From Gammaproteobacteria bacterium (GTDB lineage: Bacteria > Pseudomonadota > Gammaproteobacteria > Steroidobacterales > GCA-2729495), in NCBI GenBank assembly GCA_015709695.1, contig CP054183.1:62001-126000 (forward strand): a DNA stretch of 64,000 nt, given 5' to 3'. Below, in pieces: positions 19,349-27,344 of the stretch. A program made the position numbers and the translations under genes. The notes beneath the pieces are model-generated. The model was not told the DNA's origin. It did no database searches and was given only the letters and a program-made list of their open reading frames with translations. Numbering within the stretch: the stretch's first letter is position 1; every line of letters begins with the position of its first letter.

Positions 19349-20586
19349 GCGCAGCCGCGGAGTTCGATGTCATCATCTCCGGTGGCGGCCTCGTCGGCGC
19401 CAGCCTGGCCTGCGCGCTGGCGTCGTTGCCGCTGCGGGTGGCGCTGGTGGAGGCGGTACCGCTCAGCAGCGCCACGCAGCCGTCCTTCGACGACCGCGCC
19501 ATCGCCCTCTCGCGTACCAGCCGCGTGATCCTCGGCGGCATCGGCGCCTGGGAGGCCGTGGCCGCGGTCGCCACGTCGATCCGGCGCATCCATGTCTCCG
19601 AGCGTGGGCGCTTCGGCAGCGCCGTCATCAGCGCGGAAGAGCAGGGCGTGGACGCCCTCGGTCATGTGGTCGCCAGCCGCGACCTCGGCGCCGCGCTCTG
19701 GGGGCGGGTCGGCGCGCTGCCGGGCATCGAGGTCTTCTGTCCGGGAACGTTGCATTCACCGGTGGTGGGGCAGGCGGCCATCACCGTCGAGCTGGATGCC
19801 GGCCAGGGTGGTGGCCAGAGTGCCGGGCAACTGCGCGGCCGGCTGCTGGTCGTCGCCGACGGCGCGCGCTCCGGCCTGCGCCAGGCGCTCGGCATCGGCG
19901 CCACGGAGCGCAGCTACGGGCAGACCGCCGTGGTGGGCAATGTCGCCATCGCCGGCGTATCCGGCAGCTGCACGGCCTACGAGCGTTTCAGCGTCGAGGG
20001 GCCGCTGGCGCTGCTGCCCTTTCGCGACGGCCGCCATGTATTCGTGCTGGCGCGGCCGCCGGCAGCCGCCGAGGCGGCGCTGGCCATGGACGAGGCGGCG
20101 TTCCTGCGGCTCCTGCAGGAGTCCTTCGGGCGCCGGATCGGTGAATTCGTGCAGCTGGGCCGGCGCGCTGCCTATCCGCTGTCGCTGCTGCAGGCCCGCG
20201 AGCTCGGCGCGCCGCGTGCCGTGGTCATCGGCAATGCGGCGCAGGGCCTGCACCCGGTCGCCGGCCAGGGCTACAACCTCGGCCTGCGCGATGTCGCCAC
20301 GCTGGCGGAGGTGGTGGCCGAAGCGCTGCGCACCGGCGCGGACCCGGGCGGTGCGGCGACGCTGGCGCGCCATGCGCAGCTTCGCCGGCGCGACCGGCGC
20401 AATGTCATCGCCTTCACCGACGGCCTGATCCGCCTGTTCGGCCTCGCCGCGCCGGGCATGGGTGCCGCGCGCGGTGCGGGGCTGCTGCTGTTCGACATGC
20501 TTCCGGGCGCGAAGCGCGCGCTGGCGCGCCACACCATGGGCATGGCCGGCCCGATGACACGCCTCGCCCGCGGGCTGCCATTGTGA
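19345..20586 (+). CDS. ubiH: 2-polyprenyl-6-methoxyphenol 4-hydroxylase UbiH
   Basis: A 413-residue class A flavin monooxygenase of ubiquinone biosynthesis. The FAD fold starts at IISGGGLVGASLACAL, and the second FAD motif GNAAQGLHPVAGQGYNLGLRD matches UbiH specifically (GNAAQ rather than GDAAH). It overlaps pepP and ubiI at its two ends, so the operon is translationally coupled. Confidence 0.93.
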
Positions 20587-21836
20587 GCGCCGTCACCGAT
20601 GTCGATGTGCTGGTCATCGGCGGTGGCCACGCCGGGCTGGCATTCGCGCGGCTGCTCGCGGTGCTGGCCGGCGAGCGCCGGCCCGGACTCGTCATCGCGG
20701 TGATCGATGGCGCGCCGGCCCCGCCGGCCCGGCCCGCCGCGGAAACCGGGCTGCGGGTGGTGGCGCTGTCGCCGGCCTCGTGCAACATCCTCGGGCGTTG
20801 CGGCGCCTGGCCGCTGCTGCCGGCCGCGCGTGTCGGACCGTATCGCCGCATGGTCGTCTGGCATCACGCCGGTGCGCCCGATGGCGCGGCGTCCATCCAC
20901 TTCGACGCCGCCGCGCAGGGCGTGGCGGAGCTCGGCTACATCGTCGAGAACGAGCTGCTGCGCGCCGCGCTCTGGCATGCGCCGGGCGGTGCCGTGCAGC
21001 TGCTGGCGGCCGAATCGGCTGCAGCCGTGGCCATCGACGCGGATGCCGTCAGCGTCACGCTCGCCGGCGGTGGCCGGCTGCGGGCACGGCTGGTGGTCGG
21101 CGCCGACGGGCACGCTTCGTGGCTGCGAAAGGCACTCGGCATCGCCGCGCGGCACCAGGCCTATGGCCAGCATGCCGTGGTCGCCCACCTCGCGAGCGGG
21201 CGTGCCCATGACGAGACGGCCTGGCAGTGCTTCCAGGCCGATGGCCCGGTTGCGCTGCTGCCGCTCGCCGATGGCCGGGTGTCGCTGGTGTGGTCCTGTG
21301 CGTCGTCCCGGGCGACGAGCCTGCTCGAACTCGCCGGCCCCGCGTTCGAGCGCGAGGTCACGTCGGCCGTGGGTGGCGTGCTCGGCGAGCTGCGCCTCAC
21401 CACGCCGCGCGCCGCCTTCGGGCTGGCTGCCGTTCATGCCGCGCAGTACAGCGGCTTGCGCTACGCGCTGATCGGCGACGCCGCGCATCGCGTGCACCCG
21501 CTGGCCGGCCAGGGTGTCAACCTGGCCTTCCGCGATGCCGCGGTGCTGGCGCAGGTGCTGGCTGATCATCTGGCGCTGCCGCATGCCGATCCGGGTGATC
21601 CATTTGCCCTGCGGCGATTCGAGCGGGCGCGCCGCGGCGAGAATGCGGCCACGATCCGTGTCATGAGCCTGCTCAATGCCGCGTTCACCAGCACGGTACC
21701 CGGCCTGGCGCAGGCCGCCGGCAGGGGCCTTGCACTGGTCGATCGCCTCGGGCCGGTGAAGACGCGTCTTGCCTGCATGGCCATGGGCCTGGCCGGCGAG
21801 GTGCCGGACTGGGTGCGTCGCGGCCCGGTGGCCTGA
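20583..21836 (+). CDS. ubiI: FAD-dependent ubiquinone biosynthesis hydroxylase, UbiI-like
   Basis: A 417-residue paralogue of UbiH, with VLVIGGGHAGLAFA at the N-terminus and GDAAHRVHPLAGQGVNLAFRD, the UbiI/VisC type. GTG 20583 overlaps the ubiH stop. UbiI hydroxylates C5. With UbiH (C1) and Coq7 (C6) the window encodes enzymes for all three ring hydroxylations. The UbiI versus UbiF/UbiM assignment is by context. Confidence 0.85.
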   Translation: MSAVTDVDVLVIGGGHAGLAFARLLAVLAGERRPGLVIAVIDGAPAPPARPAAETGLRVVALSPASCNILGRCGAWPLLPAARVGPYRRMVVWHHAGAPDGAASIHFDAAAQGVAELGYIVENELLRAALWHAPGGAVQLLAAESAAAVAIDADAVSVTLAGGGRLRARLVVGADGHASWLRKALGIAARHQAYGQHAVVAHLASGRAHDETAWQCFQADGPVALLPLADGRVSLVWSCASSRATSLLELAGPAFEREVTSAVGGVLGELRLTTPRAAFGLAAVHAAQYSGLRYALIGDAAHRVHPLAGQGVNLAFRDAAVLAQVLADHLALPHADPGDPFALRRFERARRGENAATIRVMSLLNAAFTSTVPGLAQAAGRGLALVDRLGPVKTRLACMAMGLAGEVPDWVRRGPVA

Positions 21837-21894
21837 GGGGCCTGAGTGGCCCGCCGTTGTGGTGGCCGCCGGCGCCATGGCGTAATATCACGCG

Positions 21895-21986
21895 CCGGAT
21901 CACCCGTGATCGCGGTGGAGCGCCGGACCCGATCTCTCAGGTCCCAGGACAGGGGGGCGGCAGGCCTGGAGTCTGCCGCCCTTTTT
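21895..21986 (+). promoter_or_regulatory. Glycine-riboswitch-like leader of the gcv operon
   Basis: The 3' part, ATCTCTCAGGTCCCAGGACAG (21932-21952), closely follows the conserved 3' strand of the glycine aptamer (CTCTCAGGCAAAAGGACAG) and sits directly before gcvT. A perfect hairpin GATCAC-CC-GTGATC lies at 21898-21911, and GCGGTGGAGC follows where CGCCGAAGGAGC is expected. The usual 5' GGAGAG strand and the second aptamer are not evident. The aptamer 3' strand runs into the terminator's 5' arm, as in a transcriptional switch. It reads as a divergent single-aptamer glycine switch; ends are approximate. Confidence 0.6.
21955..21986 (+). terminator. Leader terminator before gcvT
   Basis: GGGCGGCAG and CTGCCGCCC pair over 9 bases around a 9-base loop, followed by TTTTT at 21982-21986 and the gcvT ATG at 22003. 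A strong intrinsic terminator placed inside a leader implies attenuation control of gcvTHP. Confidence 0.9.
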
Positions 21987-22002
21987 CATTCGGAAACCCG
22001 CC

Positions 22003-23094
22003 ATGTCGATGCGCACGCCGCTGCATGACCGTCATGTGGGCGCCAGGGGCCAGATGGTGCCTTTCGGTGGCTGGGACATGCCGCTGCACTACGGCTCCCA
22101 GATCGAGGAGCACCATCGCGTGCGGCGGGACGCCGGCATCTTCGACGTCTCGCACATGACCGTGGTGGACGTGTCCGGGGCGGGAGCCACCGCCTGGCTG
22201 CGCCGGCTGCTGGCCAACGACGTGGCGCGCCTCGATCCGGGCCAGGCGCTCTACAGCTGCATGCTCGACGAGGCAGGGGGCGTCATCGACGACCTCATTG
22301 CCTACCGGCGTGCCGCGGGCGCCGCCACGCCCTACCGCCTGGTCGTCAATGCCGCCACCCGCGACAAGGACCTGGCCTGGATGCGCGCGGCCGCCGCCGG
22401 CTTCGAGCTGGTCCTGCAGCCGCGTCCGGACATGGTGATGCTGGCGGTGCAGGGACCCCGGGCCTGCGAGCGCGCCGCACCGTTGCTGCCGGCAGCGTTG
22501 CGGGACGCGGCGCTGGCGCTCAAGCCCTTCCATGCCGCCGAGGCAGGCGATGCCTTCGTCGGGCGCACCGGCTACACCGGCGAAGATGGCTGGGAAGTGC
22601 TGATGCCTGTGCCTGCCGGGCTCGCTTTCTGGGATGCGGCGCTGGCCGCGGGCATCGCGCCCTGCGGCCTGGGTGCCCGCGATACGCTGCGCCTGGAAGC
22701 CGGCATGAACCTCTATGGCCAGGACATGGACGAGTCGACCTCGCCGCTGGTGTCGGGCCTCGCCTGGACCGTGGCCTGGGAACCGGCGGAGCGCGGGTTC
22801 ACCGGCCGCGCCGCGCTGGAGCGCGAGCGCGCCGCGGGACCGGCACAGCGGCTCGTCGGCCTGGTGCTCGGCGAACGCGGGGTCATGCGGCGCGGCCAGC
22901 GGGTGGCCACCGACGCCGGCGATGGCCTGGTCACCAGCGGTGGTTTCTCGCCCACCATGAACTGCTCCATCGCCCTGGCGCGCGTGCCCGCCGCCGCTGC
23001 CGGGGCCTGCGAGGTCGAGATCCGCGGCGCATTGCGCCCGGCGCGGCTGGTGCGTCCGCCCTTCGTGCGGCGCGGTCGCGTGCTCGTCGCCTGA
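22003..23094 (+). CDS. gcvT: Glycine cleavage system aminomethyltransferase (T protein)
   Basis: A 363-residue T protein that transfers the methylene group from the lipoyl arm of H protein to THF. Conserved elements are FGGWDMPLHYGSQIEEHHRVR, FDVSHMT, TGYTGEDGWEV and GARDTLRLEAGMNLYGQDM. The start is the ATG at 22003. It is the first gene of gcvT-gcvH-gcvPA-gcvPB. Confidence 0.96.
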   Translation: MSMRTPLHDRHVGARGQMVPFGGWDMPLHYGSQIEEHHRVRRDAGIFDVSHMTVVDVSGAGATAWLRRLLANDVARLDPGQALYSCMLDEAGGVIDDLIAYRRAAGAATPYRLVVNAATRDKDLAWMRAAAAGFELVLQPRPDMVMLAVQGPRACERAAPLLPAALRDAALALKPFHAAEAGDAFVGRTGYTGEDGWEVLMPVPAGLAFWDAALAAGIAPCGLGARDTLRLEAGMNLYGQDMDESTSPLVSGLAWTVAWEPAERGFTGRAALERERAAGPAQRLVGLVLGERGVMRRGQRVATDAGDGLVTSGGFSPTMNCSIALARVPAAAAGACEVEIRGALRPARLVRPPFVRRGRVLVA

Positions 23095-23127
23095 CAACAC
23101 CGGAACTGCTGCGGAGGCAGACAAACC

Positions 23128-23514
23128 ATGAGCGCCGTGCCTGGGGAACTGAAGTACACCCGCGACCACGAGTGGTTGCGGCAGGAGAGCGATGGAACCG
23201 TGGTGGTGGGCATCACCGACCACGCCCAGCACCAGCTCGGCGAGCTGGTCTTCGTCGAGCTGCCCGAGGCGGGCGCCACGCTCAGCGCGGGCCAGGGCTG
23301 CGCGGTGGTGGAATCGGTGAAGGCCGCCTCCGACGTCTATGCGCCGCTTGCCGGCACCGTGGTGGCGGTCAATGGCGCGCTGGAGCAGGAGCCGGGCCTG
23401 ATCAACACCAGCCCCTATGGCGACGGCTGGCTGTTCCGCCTGGCGCCCGCCGCGGCGCCGGCCGACCTGCTCGATGCCGCCGCCTACCAGCAACTCCTCG
23501 ACGCCGAAGGCTGA
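23128..23514 (+). CDS. gcvH: Glycine cleavage system H protein
   Basis: A 128-residue lipoyl carrier. The lipoylation lysine is in [14 protein letters not shown], and [10 protein letters not shown] marks the N-terminus. GGAGG lies upstream of the ATG. It shuttles the aminomethyl group between P and T proteins. Confidence 0.97.
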   Translation: MSAVPGELKYTRDHEWLRQESDGTVVVGITDHAQHQLGELVFVELPEAGATLSAGQGCAVVESVKAASDVYAPLAGTVVAVNGALEQEPGLINTSPYGDGWLFRLAPAAAPADLLDAAAYQQLLDAEG

Positions 23515-23530
23515 AGCCCGGAGCCGCGCC

Positions 23531-24904
23531 GTGCCCTTCATTCCGCACACTGCCCGCGACGTGACCGAGATGCTGGGCGTCATCGGCGCCAGCAGCATCG
23601 ATGCGCTGTTCGACGAAATCCCCGCGGGTCTGGCGGTCGCCGGCCTGCCGGCGATCGGGCCAGGCCTGTCGGAGGCCGAGGTGACGCGGCTGATGCTGGA
23701 TCGCGCCAGCCGCGATGGCCGCCCGCTCTGTTTCATCGGTGCCGGCGCCTATGACCATTACATCCCCGCCGCCGTCTGGGAGATCGCTACCCGGGGCGAG
23801 TTCTACAGCGCCTACACGCCCTACCAGGCCGAGGCCAGCCAGGGCACGCTGCAGCTCATCTACGAATACCAGTCGATGATGGCCGGCCTCACCGGCCTCG
23901 AGTTCTCCAACGCCTCGATGTACGACGGTGCCACCGCCTTCGCCGAGGCCTGCCTGATGGCGGTGCGGGCCAACCGCAAGTCGCGCTCGCGGCGGGTGCT
24001 GACCACGCGCTCGCTGGCCCCGGCGTACCGCGCGGTGGCACGCGGCCTGCTGGCCGGGCAGGGGATCAAGCTGGTGGAGCTGCCGCTCGCCGCAGGGCGC
24101 ACCGACACCGCTGCGCTGGCGGGCCTCGGCAACGAGGATTTCGCCGCGCTCGCCATCCAGCAGCCGGGCTTCCTCGGCACGCTGGAAGCCGTCGATGAAC
24201 TCACCGACTGGGCCCATGCGCGCGGCATGCTGGTCATCGGCGTGTGCAACCCGCTGCTGCTAGCCCTGCTCGAGCCGCCGGGCAGCTGGGGCAGCACCGG
24301 TGCCGACATCGCCTGCGGCGAAGGCCAGCCACTCGGCATCCCGCTCGCCTCCGGCGGGCCGTACTTCGGCTACCTCAGCTGCCGCAGCGCGCTGGTGCGG
24401 CAGATGCCTGGGCGCATCGTCGGCCGTACCCTGGATATCGATGGCCGCCCCGGCTTCACGCTGACGCTGCAGGCGCGGGAGCAGCACATCCGGCGCTCCA
24501 AGGCCACCTCCAACATCTGCACCAACCAGGGGCTGATGGTCACCGGCGCCACGATCTACATGTCGCTGCTCGGTGCCGAGGGCCTGCGGCGCGTGGCCGC
24601 CCGGTGCCATGCCAACACGCGCAGCCTGGTGCAGGCGCTCACCGCGCTGCCCGGCGTGTCGCTGGCTTTCGGGCCGTACTGCCACGAGGCGGTGCTGCGC
24701 TTCGAGCGGCCGGTGGCGCCGCTGCTGGCCGGGCTGTCCGCAGCCGGCATCCTCGGCGGTTACGACCTGTCGCCGGACTATCCCGAGCTTGGCCATGCCC
24801 TGCTGGTCTGCGCCACCGAGACGCGCAGCGCAGCGGATATCGACGCTTACGCCCAGGCCCTGGCCGGCCTGCTGGCGCGGCCCGCCGCCCAAGGATCCGC
24901 CTGA
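23531..24904 (+). CDS. gcvPA: Glycine dehydrogenase (decarboxylating) subunit 1
   Basis: A 457-residue alpha subunit of a two-subunit P protein. Family motifs are [31 protein letters not shown] and SNASMYDG. The start is GTG 23531 with GGAG 7 bases upstream. It ends in a TGATG overlap with gcvPB. Many gammaproteobacteria have a single fused GcvP instead. Confidence 0.95.
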   Translation: MPFIPHTARDVTEMLGVIGASSIDALFDEIPAGLAVAGLPAIGPGLSEAEVTRLMLDRASRDGRPLCFIGAGAYDHYIPAAVWEIATRGEFYSAYTPYQAEASQGTLQLIYEYQSMMAGLTGLEFSNASMYDGATAFAEACLMAVRANRKSRSRRVLTTRSLAPAYRAVARGLLAGQGIKLVELPLAAGRTDTAALAGLGNEDFAALAIQQPGFLGTLEAVDELTDWAHARGMLVIGVCNPLLLALLEPPGSWGSTGADIACGEGQPLGIPLASGGPYFGYLSCRSALVRQMPGRIVGRTLDIDGRPGFTLTLQAREQHIRRSKATSNICTNQGLMVTGATIYMSLLGAEGLRRVAARCHANTRSLVQALTALPGVSLAFGPYCHEAVLRFERPVAPLLAGLSAAGILGGYDLSPDYPELGHALLVCATETRSAADIDAYAQALAGLLARPAAQGSA

Positions 24905-26385
24905 TGTCAGCCGAACCCGTCATCTTCGAGCACTCGCGGCCCGGCCGGCGCGCGCCCTCGCATGCACCGCCCGACATGGCGGATGTCGGTGACCTGCCGG
25001 CCGCCGCGCTGCGCAGCACGCCGCCGCTGTTGCCGGAGGTCTCCGAGCTGCAGGTGGTGCGTCACTTCACGCGGCTGTCGCAACTGAATTTCTCCATCGA
25101 CACGCATTTCTACCCGCTCGGCTCCTGCACCATGAAGTACAACCCGCGGGCCTCGAACCGGCTGGCCATGCTGCCGGGCTTCCTCGGGCGCCACCCGCTG
25201 GCGCCGGAGGAGCACGGCCAGGGGGTCCTGGCCTGCCTGTACGAGTTGCAGGAGATGCTGAAGAGCGTCACCGGCATGTGCGGCGTGTCGCTGACGCCGA
25301 TGGCCGGCGCCCAGGGCGAGTATGCCGGCGTGGCCATGATCCGCGCCTACCACCAGGCGCGGGGCGACACCGCGCGGCGCGTCATCATCGTGCCCGATGC
25401 CGCCCATGGGACCAATCCGGCCACCGCCACCATGTGCGGCTACGAGGTGCGCGAGATCCCCACCGACACGCAGGGCGACGTCGACCTCGAGGCATTGCGC
25501 TCGGCGGTCGGGCCCGACACCGCCGGCATCATGCTCACCAACCCCTCGACGCTCGGCGTGTTCGAGCGGCGCATCGAGGAGCTGGCGGCGATCGTGCATG
25601 GCGCCGGTGGCCTGCTCTACTACGACGGTGCCAACCTCAACGCCATCCTCGGCCGGGCGCTGCCGGCCACCATGGGTTTCGACGTGGTGCACATCAACCT
25701 GCACAAGACCTTCTCCACGCCCCACGGCGGTGGCGGGCCGGGCGCCGGCATCGTCGCCGTGAACGCGAAGCTGGAGCCGTACCTGCCGGCCCCCATCGTC
25801 GGCCGGCAGGACGGGCGTTTCATCTGGCTGACGGAGCGCGAGCGGCCTGCCTCCATCGGCCGCCTCTCGGCCTTCATGGGCAACGCCGGCATCCTGCTGC
25901 GCGCCTATGTCTACATGCGCATGCTGGGCGCCGAGGGCATGCGCCGGGTGTCCGGCCATGCCACGCTCAACGCCAACTACCTGATGGTGCGGCTGCGCGC
26001 CGCGGGCTTCGACGTCGCCTACCCGGAGCGGCGCGCCAGCCACGAATTCATCATCTCGCTGAAGGCCATTGCACGCGATACCGGCGTCACCGCCATGGAT
26101 TTCGCCAAGGCGCTGCTCGACCGCGGCTTCCATGCCCCGACCACCTACTTCCCGCTGCTGGTGCCCGAGTGCCTGCTGATCGAACCCACCGAGACCGAGT
26201 GCCGCGAGGAGCTCGACGGCTTCGTCGCCGCCATGCTGGAGATCCGCGACCTGGCACGACGCGATGCGGCCGAGGTCAAGGCTGCGCCGCGCCGCACGCC
26301 GGTGCGCCGTCTGGACGACGTGCGCGCCGCCAGGGATCTCGACCTCACCTGGCAGAGCAAGCCGCGCCCGCCGGCCGGCGCCTGA
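24904..26385 (+). CDS. gcvPB: Glycine dehydrogenase (decarboxylating) subunit 2
   Basis: A 493-residue beta subunit that holds PLP; the lysine is in [18 protein letters not shown]. Other landmarks are [15 protein letters not shown] and [11 protein letters not shown]-like [14 protein letters not shown]. It overlaps gcvPA by one base and pairs with it to decarboxylate glycine. The PfkB kinase gene follows 20 bases later. Confidence 0.96.
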   Translation: MSAEPVIFEHSRPGRRAPSHAPPDMADVGDLPAAALRSTPPLLPEVSELQVVRHFTRLSQLNFSIDTHFYPLGSCTMKYNPRASNRLAMLPGFLGRHPLAPEEHGQGVLACLYELQEMLKSVTGMCGVSLTPMAGAQGEYAGVAMIRAYHQARGDTARRVIIVPDAAHGTNPATATMCGYEVREIPTDTQGDVDLEALRSAVGPDTAGIMLTNPSTLGVFERRIEELAAIVHGAGGLLYYDGANLNAILGRALPATMGFDVVHINLHKTFSTPHGGGGPGAGIVAVNAKLEPYLPAPIVGRQDGRFIWLTERERPASIGRLSAFMGNAGILLRAYVYMRMLGAEGMRRVSGHATLNANYLMVRLRAAGFDVAYPERRASHEFIISLKAIARDTGVTAMDFAKALLDRGFHAPTTYFPLLVPECLLIEPTETECREELDGFVAAMLEIRDLARRDAAEVKAAPRRTPVRRLDDVRAARDLDLTWQSKPRPPAGA

Positions 26386-26405
26386 TCCACTCCGGAGGAA
26401 ACACC

Positions 26406-27344
26406 GTGTCGGTACTGATCTGCGGCTCGATCGCCTACGACAACATCATGGTCTTCCGTGGCCGCTTCCGGGACCACATCCTGCCCGACCAGATCCACAT
26501 CCTGAACGTCGCCTTCCTGGTGCCGGACATGCGTCAGGAACTCGGTGGCTGCGCCGGCAACATCGCCTACAACCTCAAGCTGATCGGCGGCGAGCCGCTG
26601 ATCATGGCCACCGTCGGCCGCGATTTCGACCGCTACCGCGCGCGCCTCGCCGCCAACGGGCTCGATCCGCGCTACATCACCGAGATCCCCGAGGCGCTCA
26701 CCGCGCAGGCCTATATCACCACCGATCTCGACGACAACCAGATCACGGCCTTCCATCCTGGTGCCATGGAGCATGCCCACGTCAACCGCGTGCCGGTGGC
26801 TGCCGGCATCGACATCGGCGTGGTGTCGCCGGACGGACGCCAGGGCATGATCGAGCACGCCGCGCAGTTTGCCGCCGCCGGCATCCCCTACCTGTTCGAT
26901 CCCGGCCAGGGACTGCCGATGTTCGACGGCGAGGACCTGCGCCGCTTCATCAGCCAGGCTGCCTGGGTGACCGTCAACGACTACGAGGGGCGCCTGCTCA
27001 CCGAGCGCAGCGGCTGGAGCGAAGCGGAAATTGCCGGCCAGGTACGCGCGCTGGTCGTTACCCGCGGTGGTCAGGGCTCGACCATCTTCACTGGCGGCCG
27101 GCGCATCGACATCCCCCCGGTGTCGCCCGTGCGCATCGCCGATCCGACCGGCTGCGGCGATGCCTATCGCGCCGGGCTGCTGTACGGCATCGGGCGCAAC
27201 CTCGCCTGGGAGGAGACCGGCCGCCTGGCCTCGCTGATCGGTTCGCTGAAGATCGCCGAGAAGGGCACGCAGAACCACCACTTCACGCCGGCTTCGCTGA
27301 TGGCGGGCTACCGGGCGGCCTTCGGCCAGGCCATCGCGCTGTGA
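26406..27344 (+). CDS. PfkB family sugar or nucleoside kinase
   Basis: A 312-residue ribokinase/PfkB-fold kinase. N-terminal GCAGNIAYNLKLIGGEP and the catalytic anion-hole motif DPTGCGDAYRAGLLYGIG are present. The sequence style is close to proteins annotated as adenosine kinase-like, but the substrate cannot be read from it. GTG 26406 follows GGAGGAAA. It is cotranscribed with gcv genes and overlaps the protease gene downstream (TGATG). Confidence 0.88.
   Translation: MSVLICGSIAYDNIMVFRGRFRDHILPDQIHILNVAFLVPDMRQELGGCAGNIAYNLKLIGGEPLIMATVGRDFDRYRARLAANGLDPRYITEIPEALTAQAYITTDLDDNQITAFHPGAMEHAHVNRVPVAAGIDIGVVSPDGRQGMIEHAAQFAAAGIPYLFDPGQGLPMFDGEDLRRFISQAAWVTVNDYEGRLLTERSGWSEAEIAGQVRALVVTRGGQGSTIFTGGRRIDIPPVSPVRIADPTGCGDAYRAGLLYGIGRNLAWEETGRLASLIGSLKIAEKGTQNHHFTPASLMAGYRAAFGQAIAL

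Noticed and set aside
21898-21911. GATCACCCGTGATC as a CRP or repressor operator
   Set aside because: The spacer is 2 bases, not the 6 of CRP, and it lies in the predicted gcv leader RNA, where it is better read as a hairpin.
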